Assembly (NCBI GenBank): GCA_020744425.1
Contig: JAGMUV010000056.1
Span: 91,852 to 155,851 of the forward strand
Length of the DNA stretch: 64,000 bases
From: Dactylonectria macrodidyma
Taxonomy: Eukaryota > Ascomycota > Sordariomycetes > Hypocreales > Nectriaceae
Reading direction: 5' to 3'
In this document: in pieces, positions 1-11,108 of the stretch
How the letters are laid out: each line of letters opens with the position of its first letter
How positions within the stretch are numbered: position 1 is the first letter of the stretch
Notes under the pieces: model-generated
Databases searched by the model: none
What the model was told of the DNA's origin: nothing
The model's input: only the letters and a program-made list of their open reading frames with translations
Position numbers and translations under genes: made by a program

Positions 1-299
1 TACTGCTGCTTTTGGCTATTGTAGAATGTAAGTGAACATGATCCGCTCTGATCTCTATCGATGGCTGACACAGCCGCCTTTGGCTGTTGCAGCGAGTAAG
101 TGAACATGATCCGCTCTGATTTCTCTATCGATGACTGACATCGTCGCTTTTGGCTGTTGTAGCGTGTAAGCGAACAGTCCAAACTTGAGATCATCTGGTT
201 TTGTGCAATTCATGCGCTAATGTTGTCCTCTTTTCTATTCTAGCGTGTGAGTGAACCCGATCGAATCTGAATTGATTTCTTTACTAACACGATCGTCAG
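1..299 (+). repeat. Tandem array of related introns with 3-nt micro-exons
   Basis: Four consecutive segments each read as a complete short intron: 28-92, 96-162, 166-243 and 247-299. A fifth 3' splice end closes at 24. Each starts with a donor of the form GTRAGYGAAC, holds a CTGAC, CTAAT or CTAAC branch-point-like motif near its 3' end, and ends in AG. They are separated by exactly 3 nt each time (25-27 aat, 93-95 cga, 163-165 cgt, 244-246 cgt). The first two complete introns are nearly identical, with a unit of about 68-70 bp; the other two are more diverged. Directly after 299 an ankyrin-coding exon opens. The simplest reading is tandem duplication of one intron plus 3 nt. Splicing itself is inferred. 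Confidence 0.6.
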
Positions 300-524
300 T
301 CGCCGCTATTGCGGGCAGTGGAGAATGAAAACCGTAGCGTGGTAGAGCTACTACTCAAGTATGGTGCTCGGCCGGATTCCCTTGGCGATAGCCCTTGCAC
401 TTGCACGCCACTGTTTTTGGCAAAATTGCTTCGTAGCCGCACCATCGTCCAGATGCTGGAATCTCCTGTGCGACCTCGTAAGGCCATCGAAATTAGCACG
501 GCCGAACGATGCTCCGTCTGCTAA
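300..524 (+). pseudogene. Ankyrin-repeat protein fragment
   Basis: The frame opening right after the intron array encodes about 75 residues. They begin with a recognisable ankyrin helix pair (SPLLRAVENENRSVVELLLK) followed by the turn YGARPDSLG, with a second weaker repeat after it. Ankyrin repeats are protein-interaction units, common in the C-terminal sensor regions of fungal STAND proteins. The N-terminal part of the gene lies before the window. The frame closes at 524 and no convincing continuation follows, so this is either the last exon of a truncated gene or a relic. The overlapping minus-strand and other-frame ORFs show no family signature. Confidence 0.5.
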
Positions 525-1031
525 CAGTAGATCAAGTCCACTGATCCAACCGCGACTGCCTGGCAAGCCTAGCAGCGAGGCCAACCACGCCGCTCTCGAG
601 GTGGGGCGGCGATGGAGTTCTTATGCTCTATTCGATTGCTTCGGCGTAAGAAGTCAAGCAACATGTGAGTTTTCTAGCCACAAACACGCCATTTGACGTA
701 GCGATTATGATGCTAATCGATGTTAAAGGCGCCGAGGAAGCCATACTTACCAGGAAGACGCTGCTGGATTTTTTTTGTCACGCCAAGCCTTACCCGTCGC
801 CATAGAGAGGGCCCGGAGGGGAGCTATCTTTAAAAGGGGCTTACGTTGGCACCAGTTGCTCGCTCTAATTAGATAAAAGTATACACTCGCCCAATGACGG
901 ACTGACATTGAATAGGTTGGAAGGAAGCGATGGGGTCAATGTAGGAGATGATAAGGCGAGAACTGTTGATTCTATTGCTTGATCCTCGTGGCATGTAGAG
1001 TTAATCTGAAGTGCCTGACCGAACTGACGTG
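525..1031. other. Intergenic, no gene seen
   Basis: Short frames only. I see no domain, RNA gene or clear repeat here. Confidence 0.4.
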
Positions 1032-1642
1032 TCAAGCAAGAACAACGTCCAACCCACGTGCTCTGATTCTCTCCCTGAGTAGCGGACTCAGTAGCCTCTC
1101 ATCCACCCAAGTGTCCACCTTCTGGGGGCGGCCATGCCAATGCAACAGATATTGACGCCTCCCGGCTCTTGGTCGAGTTGCCAAAACGTCCACCCCGGCA
1201 TCAAAACCTGGATACGCTGCCTCAAATTTACTGAGCATCTGTTTGTCCAGAAATTGTTTCCTTGGCTTCCAGGTAGCGGGCCAGTGGTCGTGGTAACACC
1301 AGGCCACTCTACCAAGAAGATGTGCTTCCCTCACCGAGCAAGCTAGCAATCCATCTGGTGAACGTCGGCGTCATGATTTGTGTCATCTGGCTGGCTGGGC
1401 TGTCCAAGTATGCTCTCCGTGGGCATCTCAGATCGCTCTCTTCTGGCTCTAAGTCTCGGATGCTGGATTTTCTTCCATGATCTGTGGCGTTTTGTTGCCG
1501 GTTGATCTTGGGAAGCATGTGTTTTACACGCAATGGCCCAAGGAAACTGTAGTTGGAACGCCGCTGTGCCATTGTCTCGGACGCACTTGAGGACGGCATC
1601 GGAAAGTGGCCATTCCTCGTAGCTTGCGATGGCAGGATGCAT
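1032..1642 (-). pseudogene. Chromodomain protein relic
   Basis: On the minus strand two frames together encode a chromodomain-like C-terminus: a core resembling KHIFLVEWPG, then WKPRKQFLDKQMLSKFEAAY and the tail YLLHWHGRPQKVDTWVDERL. An upstream segment (WPLSDAVLKCVRDNGTAAFQ) belongs to the same kind of fungal protein. The reading switches frame near 1310-1350 and stop codons interrupt the chromodomain core, so this is a decayed gene. Chromodomains bind methylated histone tails; in fungi such orphan copies often come from chromoviral retrotransposons or small host genes. I see no integrase or reverse transcriptase beside it, so its origin is open. Confidence 0.55.
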
Positions 1643-2391
1643 AGGCCCCTTAGAACTTCATGATTGTCGACTTGCCAACACCTGGCTTGCCACTAGTTCG
1701 ATATCTTTGAAAGAGGGGTTTCGGCTTTCGATTTTGTTTGGCAATCACCACCGCAAGCTACGGCTTATGACGTAAAATGCAATCAAATGTAATGAGGGAA
1801 CCGCAGGCGAGTCTTTGAGCCAGGTCATGATTAAGCTTTCCGCCATTCGATATCTCGGACGTGAGAATGACGCGATGCCATCGTGAAGTTCATTATATCT
1901 AAGGACGAGTGCCCGGCATGAACCTCTTCATTTTGGCTTAAACATGCTAATCATAAGATACATCCTAACGGACCAAGTACCTATAACATGCCTACAGCTC
2001 TGATTGAGCGCCTGGATAGTAGTTGTTGAGGCCGTATGACTAAGATGGTCCGATCTGCTAGTGGCTGGGATGTGGATACTATGTAAGGAGCTGTGCTCCT
2101 TACAGACATATGTAACTTAGACCTTTCAACATAACCTGCAACCTTTTTGCTTCATCAGTAGTTTCCTCCATAAACGTCATCTGTGCCATTACATTTCAAG
2201 TTGCCCCTCAACCCCCGCTTTTGATGACGCGGCGATGATCAGTGGGGTCAGCTGCACTGGTTAGTCTAGGTCACCTAATTACCCGATAGCCAGCCCCAGT
2301 TGAAGCGTTGCAGAATTGGACTGAGCCTGGGCGATGGACAAAACGAAACCATTACTACAATGCTCTACCTTGACGCCTTAGGGCTGAAGGC
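1643..2391. other. Intergenic, no gene seen
   Basis: AT-rich stretch with no supported coding frame. It presumably holds the promoter of the deaminase-like gene that follows. Confidence 0.4.
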
Positions 2392-3455
2392 ATGGCGCTC
2401 GAAGTAACCGGAAATGCTCAGAACCCCTTTATTCAAGTTGCGGTTCTCCTTCACATGCTCGACCCCGTCCGTGGTGAGCCCATAGCGCATAGCCTCGATC
2501 GAGATCCTAACGAAATCGAAACCCCGCGAGAACGTCTTCTCAAACGAAAGTTTCTTGAATCTTTCGCCCTCATTTGCGCGATACGAAAAGACGGCGATAC
2601 AGTTTCCGCAGCATGTATGGAAGAGGGAATGCCGGAGGGAACAGTTGTTCGCGTAGCAAGCAACCATGGCGTTTCAGAGTCAACCTTGCAGGGGCTCCGG
2701 AACTTGATGGATATTTTGAATAATGTTGCCAGCGGAAGTGAGTAAGGATTGATATCAGGCCCGTTGCTCTTGGTGACCTTATATGCTACAGCGTTCAATC
2801 CGTCCGCCGGAGAAAGCGAGGTTCTTACTAGGATCATCCAACTGGATATTGCGAAAATTCGGTCATATCTAAAAGAACTCCGCAGTGTTAATGACATTCA
2901 TGAGGAATCTGTTATCGGCCTAGAGTCAAGGATGGCAGGTTCGACGTGCTCTCCCAGTAACCAGTCCCCGTTCGAGACATTCGCGAAATGGTTTGCAAAT
3001 ATTCTTGCGATAAAAGCCCTGCCTGCGGACTCCACTCCCGAGAGCCTTGTTGATCACATTCTCTGGGCCCTGGAGGCTAAACGGACCCACTTGACGTGCC
3101 TGAGGACCGCCTTCTCTGCAGACAAACACAATTTACCCCGGTGGATCTACGCCATCTTCAAGTTAGGGAGATACGCAATTGCTGCAAGAGCATTGCTCCA
3201 ACTCGCTTCGGAGGTCCCTTCTCTGTTTAGCCCAATGCTTGCGGAGCCCGTAACTGCCCCCGCAAGAACACAGTTCGGCTTTTCACAAGGCGAAATGCCT
3301 CTCACTTATGTTCTGCGCAGAATCGTTGGCAGTCGCGAAGAGGAATATGTCTCTCGCCTAGCTCGTGTCTGGAACGTGCCGGACCCAGAGACCCATTTCC
3401 GCAATGCATGCTCCCTGAATTTATCTGTCCACGCCGAGGTGCAGCTTATCACGGT
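2392..3455 (+). pseudogene. Deaminase-like protein (OTT_1508-type), truncated by Helitron
   Basis: Two frames join through a 54-nt intron at 2738-2791 (donor GTGAGT, acceptor CTACAG) that keeps phase and removes the TAA at 2743. The product is largely helical. It reaches the motif SVHAEVQLI near 3425-3450; HAE is the zinc-binding signature of the fungal OTT_1508-like nucleic-acid deaminase family. In that family a PCxxC-type zinc motif should follow, but the sequence changes abruptly at about 3455 into the antisense of a Helitron replicase, and I cannot find the missing C-terminus beyond it. The gene therefore keeps only the first half of its catalytic site and should be inactive. The family assignment rests on this motif and the general helical look, so it is moderately sure. 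Confidence 0.55.
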
Positions 3456-4571
3456 CGGGTGCTGGACGTCACGTTCGACAGGATCTGACACCTGACGACT
3501 CGGCACGTCAGATTCACGAAGCTGCCGAAGGACGTCGGCGGCGAGGACGATGCGTTTCCGCATTGGCGCATCCAGTTTGGTAGCGTAGTTCGTGATGTAA
3601 AACACCATGGCCAGGCCCTTGGTCCTCGTCAAGATCATCGAGATGTCGTGGTTGTGGTGGAGACCGACCGCCATGGCTTTGTTATACCGGTTAACCAGCG
3701 GGTGGTTTCGCCGGACCTTGAGCAGGCCCTCCTCCGAGAATCCTGTCTCGTCGACGATCTTCCAAGGCGCTTTGAACCGACAAGCTGTCCGTCTGTACTT
3801 ATCCGCACCCTGTTCAGCAAGTCCCTTTAGAGAATACTTGAGACAGGTGTATGTGTGGGAGTGTACCTGGCAACAGTACGCGATGAAGTTAGACTCGTCG
3901 TCGAAAGACGCGGTGAGAGACTCGGTGCTGCTCATCATCTCCTCAACCGGGTGGATTGGCTTCCTCTCCTGTCGGACAACCTTTCCAGCCGTCTCGTTTA
4001 GGCACTCATGAAAGACCGAGTCCACGTACCGAGTCACTTGGGCGCGGTACTCTTCCGCTTCAAGGTCGGCCAGGTCGTCAATCAGGGACGGCAACTGCAT
4101 GTTGCCGTGCAACCAGAGGAGTCCATGCAAGTGCAGGCTGCCTCGATCGTTCGTCTCCACCGTTGCGTAGTAATGACTGACCTTGCCAAAAGCCGATTCT
4201 TGGCCTGTTCTGACGTATCTTTCGAAGAACAGAGAGACTTCTCTGTGGAAGAAGATGGCGGAGCTGACCGGATCCATGGTACTGAGGGCGATTCTGTCGT
4301 ATCTCCCACGAAGATCGGCTAATAGGCTCCTTGCGGTGTCGTAATCGTGGAGCCTGTGGATGGAGAGCCACATTTTCACCGGGTTGTTGATGTCGTTGGG
4401 GCTAATGGTAAACCAAATCAAGGGCATGCCCGTCCAAATGTCAAGTGCTTGTACCTTCCTCCGCATGAGTATACTACGGCATGCGCCTGTTGTGAAATGT
4501 CTTTGAGCCGTGGCGATGTTTAACTGGACCTGACTACGCCCACACACTTTGTGTATACTATGTTTAATCAC
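3456..4571 (-). mobile_element. Helitron replicase fragment (first lineage)
   Basis: The minus-strand frame encodes the Rep part of a fungal Helitron rolling-circle transposase without a stop. Visible landmarks are GMPLIWFTISPNDINNP, the HUH nuclease motif in RGSLHLHGLLWL with both histidines, and the Y2 motif FYITNYATKLD. The N-terminal zinc region and the PIF1 helicase are both absent, so this is a fragment of about 1.1 kb that cannot move by itself. Its low-coordinate edge fuses into the deaminase gene, and the frame runs on antisense through that gene for about 50 codons as a coincidence. The high-coordinate edge is blurred, near 4500-4570. Confidence 0.85.
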
Positions 4572-6012
4572 CTTAATAAGGGGTATATACCTAATATGTA
4601 ACTATAAGTATCATTGATTTGTGTTGAATTGAAGCTTTTATGACATGATGTAATTGGTAGGGTTGGGAGTCGACCTTGCGAAACATTATGGTTACCGCAA
4701 AATTGTATAGTAGCGAAGCATCAACCCAATTGCCAAGTTTTAGTCCCGGGCCTGGAATACTGGAGGCAGAGGACGGCGACTTTGGCAGACAGGTCGATGA
4801 TTGCGATGACGCTTGCAGCGAGCCCCACAGCATCGGCCATGGTACGCGATAACGCACTGATGGTCAGGGAGGGAGTTTCGCTGAAGTCAAGTTCGCGCTT
4901 TAACAGCCCGAGTGATGAAGGAGGGGATCTAGCAACGGTACTAAGGTGAGTGCCCGACGAGGCTGTACCGTGGCTGAGTTACGGCTTAGACTTCCGCCGA
5001 AGAGGCAGAAGCGCTTTTGTGCATTTCGCAATGATTGGCCCGACACAGTACATCGCTATTTTAGGAGAGAGGCAACGGCTGATAGTGAAAATGAGCACAA
5101 GAATATGTTCTATGGAGGCGCTTGCTCCCGTCGATATCTGCGGTCAGCAGTCTCCTGGCGCTGCTGTGGAGCATAGCGCGTCGCGGACGCGTTGGGTCGC
5201 TTACTACTTCGTGGGCGGCTAGAGGGTGTGGCACGCGTAGGACGATCGTCAGAGCCTGTCCCAGATTAGTGGGCACGGGACGGGTCGCTCGGCCCTGGGC
5301 TCTTACTGGCTACCAATCAGCCACGAAGTGTTCGGCATTCCAAGAGTGTACTGAGAAGGTAACCAGCTGAAATCTAAGTAAAGCTATAATAGCGGTAGTC
5401 TGCAGATCTCAACATAGGAGGGGCCATGATAAATTGTATCCACCACCATAACCACTAGCAGCCGGGAGTCCAAGCCATCCTAGAACAGAGAGCACAAGGT
5501 GTCTTCAAACGCATGCGCCAGATGAAACACCAGGCATCCGTTTAGACGAAGCATCATATATGAACAACTAACCTCTGGTCTGTTCTTGCATACTTGAAGT
5601 CCACTATTGTCCTCTTGGTCGATGTACCTGCCCCCCGCAGACCAAAGCTTGAACCTTTACTAGCGCCCAAGGATATCCGTCCCGTAAGACGCGACGCGGT
5701 TCACCCGCGTCTGTCACCACCTCAGCCACGTGGCTGAAATTCCGCTCAGAACTCGGCAGACGTTGGCTGGGTCTCTACGGTTCCCCTCCCACTCACTCTC
5801 TCAGGCCAACAGACAGAGAGTCAGCCCCCGTGCGGCTGACACCGCGTTGCCTCAGCGGCAGTCCTTAGCACATGACCATCGCCTGGGTCCTCCATACCCG
5901 ATGCTGGTGACGATCTCCAACTAAGCTTTCGGACAACTACGAGCACGACGGAGATCATTCTGCCTTTCTGCCTCGCCAAATCCACTAACGCTGGACCGCT
6001 CACCGCAACACC
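4572..6012. other. Intergenic; upstream region of the patatin-NLR
   Basis: No supported gene. ORFs at 4946-5370 overlap in several frames and show no family signature. The stretch 5640-6012 directly precedes the NLR start codon and is rich in C and T near 5760-5830, as in many fungal promoters. Confidence 0.4.
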
Positions 6013-9000
6013 ATGCCCGGCAATGACATTCGCTTACTTGCCCTCGACGGCGGCGGAGTCCGCGGCCTGTCCTCGCTGATGATTCTACAAAATCTCATGA
6101 GTACCATCGACTCCGACTCCCCGCCTAAGCCATGCGATTACTTCGACATGATCTGCGGCACCAGCACCGGCGGCCTGATCGCTATCATGCTGGGGCGCCT
6201 GAGGATGACGGTTGACGAATGCATCACTGCATACACATCCTTGTCCGACAAGGTGTTCGAGAAGAAGAGCCACAGGGTCAAGATCAACGGCCAGTTACAG
6301 GGCAGATTTGATACTGTGGCGCTGGAGCAGGCAGTCAAGCAGATCCTGGTGGACAATGGCCACAGCGAAGACGCGCTTCTTAAAGATCCCTCCAAAACAG
6401 CTTGCAAAGTGTGAGTTTCTGACTCCCTCATTTCCTTACGGCAGGGCTAACCGACAAGCTTCGTGTGCGCGACGAGCAAAGAAACCGGAGACACGGTGTG
6501 CCTAACGAGCTACCGTCCCCGCGGACTGGCTCACCTATATGACTCAACCAAGATATGGCAAGCCTGTCGGGCGACATCTGCTGCGACCACCTTCTTCGAT
6601 CCAATCGCCATTGGGCCCTTTCAAGAGCAGTTCGTTGACGGTGCCCTGGGAGCGAATAACCCCGTATACTCGCTTTGGAACCAGGCGCAGGATGTCTGGG
6701 CTGACCAGCTGCGGGGCAGTCTTCGGTGCCTGGTGTCGATCGGTACGGGCGTGCCCGCCTTGACGCCCGTGCGTGATGATGTCCTAGGCATCGGGGCCAC
6801 CTTGAAGAAGCTCGCGACAGAAACAGAGACGACGGCGGAGCAGTTTCGCCGCGATAAATCCAGCCTCGACGACGAAGGCCGCTACTATCGCTTCAATGTC
6901 GCCCGCGGTCTCGAGGATGTCGGCCTGGAAGAGTCGAGGAAGCAGCGCGAGATTGCGGCGGCGACCGGACGTTACGTCGCGTCACAGGACGTGTTTAGAC
7001 AGATGAAGGAATGCGCAAATGGCCTTGCGAGGAAGCACTGTTAGTTAATCCTAGTCGCTGCAAGTTCCTATATTACGTTCCCACCTCCCGTCGCAGTGTC
7101 GCTAATCCATCGTCGCAAGACTTCGGGTCCTATAAGACACCCTTCAGCCTGGACGGTGTACCCGCGTCGAGCAACTTCGTCGACAGGCCGTCCGATACCG
7201 CCGATCTGGAGAAATACCTTCTCCCCCGCCGATCGCATTCCCGACAGACAAGGAAGGTCTTCGTGCTGCACGGACTCGGCGGCGTCGGAAAGACACAGCT
7301 AGCCATCGATTTCGCTCGGCATCACCAGGCTACGTTCAGCTCGGTCTTCTGGCTTGACGGCAGGTCGGAGGACCGCCTCAGAGGGAGCATTGCCGGCTGC
7401 GTCAACCGGATCCCCAAAGGGCAAATTCTCAGCACAGGCCAGAACCAGTCCGAGGCTCACGGCAAGGACGATCTCGATGCCGCCGTCGCGAGCGTGATGG
7501 AGTGGCTTGCGCGGCCTGACAACGGCGACTGGCTGTTGATATTCGACAATGTCGACCAAGACCACGAGCAAGGCGGCGTGACAGGCGCATACGATCTGAG
7601 ACGCTACCTGCCCGGCGATCACGGGGCAATACTGGTCACGACGCGGCTTTCGCGCCTTGCGCAGCTAGGCGAGTCCAGGCGGTTGGCCAAGGTTGATTTA
7701 AGTCTTAGCAGGATTATTTTTGGGAAATGGTATGGCGGCGAACTCGGTGAGTCTTGGTGGCCTCGCACGTCAACTGCAATATGATGTAATCTTACCTCGT
7801 GCCAGGCTCGGACTGTGATCAGCTCCTCGAGTTGCTAGATGGCCTACCCCTGGCGCTGGCGCAAGCCGCCTCGTACCTCCGGGAAAAGGGGATCGACGTA
7901 ACGACGTACGTGCAGATATACAAACACCAGTGGGACGAGCTGATGGGTTCCCGCGATGCATCGAGCCGCCCACTTCTAGATTACGAGCAGGGAAGCATTG
8001 CAACGACGTGGATGGTTTCGTTCAAGGAGATTGAGAAAAAAAGCACCGATGCCGCCAGTCTGTTGCGACTCTGGGCCTTTCTTGACAACAAGCAGCTGTG
8101 GCACGGTCTACTTGGAGCGGCGGGAAGGGCAGACCGGTGGCCCGCTTGGCTCAGGGAGATGGCTCGCAAAGAAGTGCGATTCCTGGACTCTATTGGCCTG
8201 CTACTCCGGTACTCGATGGTCGAAACCCAGGAAGGATCGACAGGCAGCTACTCCATGCACCCGGTGGTGCACAGGTGGGCGTCGTTCCTGGATGGCGACC
8301 AGCAGAAACACGAGTCGGCAAGGCTGGCGCTCGTGGTGGTTGGTTCCTCGGTGCTGACGCGAGAATCGAAGGAGTATTGGGTCTTCCAGCAGAAGCTTCT
8401 CCCGCACGCGGAGAGGTGCGCAGAATGGATGCGAGAGGCACTCTCGGACGCGGGTGTTTGGTATATTGGCGATGAACTGGTGATGTTCTCGTTACATATG
8501 CTAGGGATCCTCTACTCAGATCAAGGCAAGTTCAAGGAGGCAGAGGAGATGTATGAGCGGGCGCTAGAAGGCAAAGAGAAGGCGCTTGGACCTCATCATC
8601 CATCGACTCTCAACACAGTCAACAGCTTAGGTCTTCTCTACTCAGACCAAGGCAAGTTCAAGAAGGCAGAGGAGATGTATGAGCGGGCGCTAGATGGCTA
8701 CGAGAAGGCGCTTGGACCTCATCATACATCGACTCTCGACACAGTCCACAACTTGGGTCTCCTCTACAAGGACCAAGGCAAGTTCAAGGAGGCAGAGGAG
8801 ATGTATGAGCGAGCGCTAGAAGGCAAGGAGAAGGCGCTTGGACCTCATCGCACATCGACTCTCGACACGGTCAACAACTTGGGAAACCTCTACTCGGACC
8901 AAGGCCAGATCAAGGAGGCGGAGGAGATGTATGAGCGGGCGCTAGAAGGCTACGAGAAGGCGCTTGGACCTTATCACACATCGACTCTCAGTACAGTCAA

Positions 9001-10456
9001 CAACTTAGGAAACCTCTACAACCACCAAGGCAAGTTCAAGGAGGCAGAGGAGATGTATGAGCGGGCGCTAGAAGGCAAGGAGGAGGCGCTTGGACCTCAT
9101 CATACATCGACTCTCGACACGGTCCACAACTTGGGGAGCCTCTACAACCACCAAGGCAAGTTCAAGGAAGCAGAGGAGATGTATAGGCGAGCGCTAGAAG
9201 GCAAGGAGAAGGCGCTTGGACCTCATCATACATCGACTCTTAGAACAGTCAACAACTTGGGAAACCTCTACAACCACCAAGGCAAGTTCAAGGAGGCAGA
9301 GGAGATGTATGAGCGGGCGCTAGAAGGCAATGAGGAGGCGCTTGGACCTTATCACATATTGACTCTTAACACGGTCCACAACTTGGGGATCCTCTACAAC
9401 CACCAAGGCAAGTTCAAGGAGGCAGAGGAGATGTATGAGCGAGCGCTAGAAGGCAAGGAGAAGGCGCTTGGACCTCATCACACATCGACTCTCAGTACAG
9501 TCAACAACTTGGGAAACCTCTACTCAGACCAAGGTAAGTTCAAAGAGGCAGAGGAGATGTATGAGCAGGCGCTAGAAGGCAGAGAGAAGGCGCTTGGACC
9601 TCATCACACATCGACTCTTGACTCAGTTCACTGCTTAGGAATCCTCTATAAGGACCAAGGCAAGTTCAAGAAGGCGGAGGAGATGTATGATCGGGCACTA
9701 GAAGGCTACGAGAAGGCGCTTGGACCTCATCATACATCGACTCTCGACACAGTCAACAACTTGGGGATCCTCTACTCAGACCAAGGCAAGTTCAAGGAGG
9801 CGGAGGAGATGTATGAGCGGGCGCTAGAAGGCAAGGAGGAGGCACTTGGACCTCACCATACATCGACTCTCGACACGGTCAACAACTTAGGAAGCCTCTA
9901 CTCAGACCAAGGCCAGATCAAGGAGGCGGAGGAGATGTATGGGCGAGCGCTAGAAGGCAGCGAGAAGGCGCTTGGACCTCATCATATATCGACTCTTAGT
10001 ACAGTCAATAACTTAGGAAACCTCTACTCGGACCAAGGCAAGTTCAAGGAGGCGGAGGAGATGTATAAGCGGGCGCTAGAAGGCAAGGAGGAGGCGCTTG
10101 GACCTCACCATACATCGACTCTCGACACAGTCAACAACTTAGGTCTCCTCTATAAGGACCAAGGCAAGTTCAAAGAGGCAGAGGAGATGTATGAGCGGGC
10201 GCTAGAAGGCAGAGAGAAGGCACTTGGACCTTATCACACATCGACTCTGGACTCAGTTCACTGCTTAGGAATCCTCTACTCAGACCAAGGCAAGTTCAAG
10301 AAGGCGGAGGAGATGTATGATCGGGCACTACATGGTTTCCAAACAGCCCTGGGACCCAACCATCCCAAATCATCTATGGTAATGCGCAACATAGAATCTT
10401 TACAAGGCATCTGCTCTCTTCAAGGCAGAGCTGCACATCCTGGTAGATTAGATTGA
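6013..10456 (+). CDS. Patatin / NB-ARC / TPR NLR-like receptor
   Basis: Four exons join cleanly (6013-6410, 6459-7039, 7120-7746, 7806-10456) into 1418 residues; introns are 48, 80 and 59 nt and all restore frame. The N-terminal patatin-like phospholipase keeps its oxyanion motif DGGGVRG (residues 12-18), nucleophile GTSTG (Ser51) and DGA (Asp193), so lipid hydrolase activity is plausible. The NB-ARC module follows with P-loop GLGGVGKTQ (378-386), Walker B LLIFDN, LVTTR and GLPLA. Residues 768-1397 are 15 TPR units. In fungi this architecture belongs to the STAND/NLR class used in allorecognition and probably defence: the TPR end is thought to sense, NB-ARC to oligomerise, patatin to act as effector. 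No lesions are seen. Splicing is inferred from sequence. Confidence 0.88.
8501..10390 (+). repeat. Fifteen near-identical 126-bp TPR repeats
   Basis: Fifteen head-to-tail units of 42 codons, starting at each LG.LY..QG motif, with the shared core KEAEEMYERALEG. Differences concentrate at a few columns: unit position 3 (I, L, N, S), 6-7 (SD, KD, NH), 19 (E, R, D, G, K), 25 (K, Y, N, R, S, F), 27 (K or E), 32 (H or Y) and 38 (N, D, S, R). Most of the remainder is invariant, also at DNA level. Such high internal identity points to recent unit duplication or gene conversion. The last unit is the most diverged. Confidence 0.93.
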
Positions 10457-11108
10457 GGTTGAACAAGCACTGAGAAATGAGACCGGGGCTACCAGACTTT
10501 TCTAGAGATTGTCATTGAATAGCTCCATACAAAAGCCCATAGAGATCTTGATTATGTCTTATCAATTCCCCTGCTTGTACGCAAACGGATGTTTTTCTTC
10601 TCCGTGTGGTTTTACTGTAGTGAGGCAGACGTTCCCAGCCCAGCTTCGACGCTCTCCCTGCCTGCCCTGTCCGTATCACCCTGCATATCCGTTTCTGTCT
10701 CCGTCCCAAGGATCTCTTTCAAGTCTTCTATAATATGTAGAAAGCTATGTCCGAACTCCGACAGAGCCTTAAGACGGTCTGCGTTGGTAGAACGCGTTGC
10801 TCCCACTGGTATTGCCCTGTGGTCTTGATGAATTATCAAGGGCGATTGGGAGAGCGAGATCTTTCACAGCCTAGCCTTAAGCCTAACTAGGAACTTTCTC
10901 AGGAACTTTTTCAAAGGAACTTTCTCAATAGGTGAAGATTTCCATTTAAAGATACCGGTACATAAAGCTTAGAAACGTCCCCCGAGTAATATAATAAAGT
11001 AATAACGTAATGGTGGAATCTAACATGCCATACCTATATGAGGTACAGACATGTAGGACAGAGTTGGTCTTGGTTACGTAACTTCTTGTCAAAACATCTA
11101 GTTGTTCT
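10457..11108. other. Intergenic with short direct repeats
   Basis: No gene seen. At 10890-10928 the motif GGAACTTTCTC occurs three times in a row with small changes. The region lies between the ends of two convergent genes and should hold both terminators. Confidence 0.4.

Noticed and set aside
3306..3455. C-terminal part of the Helitron Rep frame
   Set aside because: These codons are antisense of the deaminase gene and not Helitron sequence, so the element was ended at about 3456.
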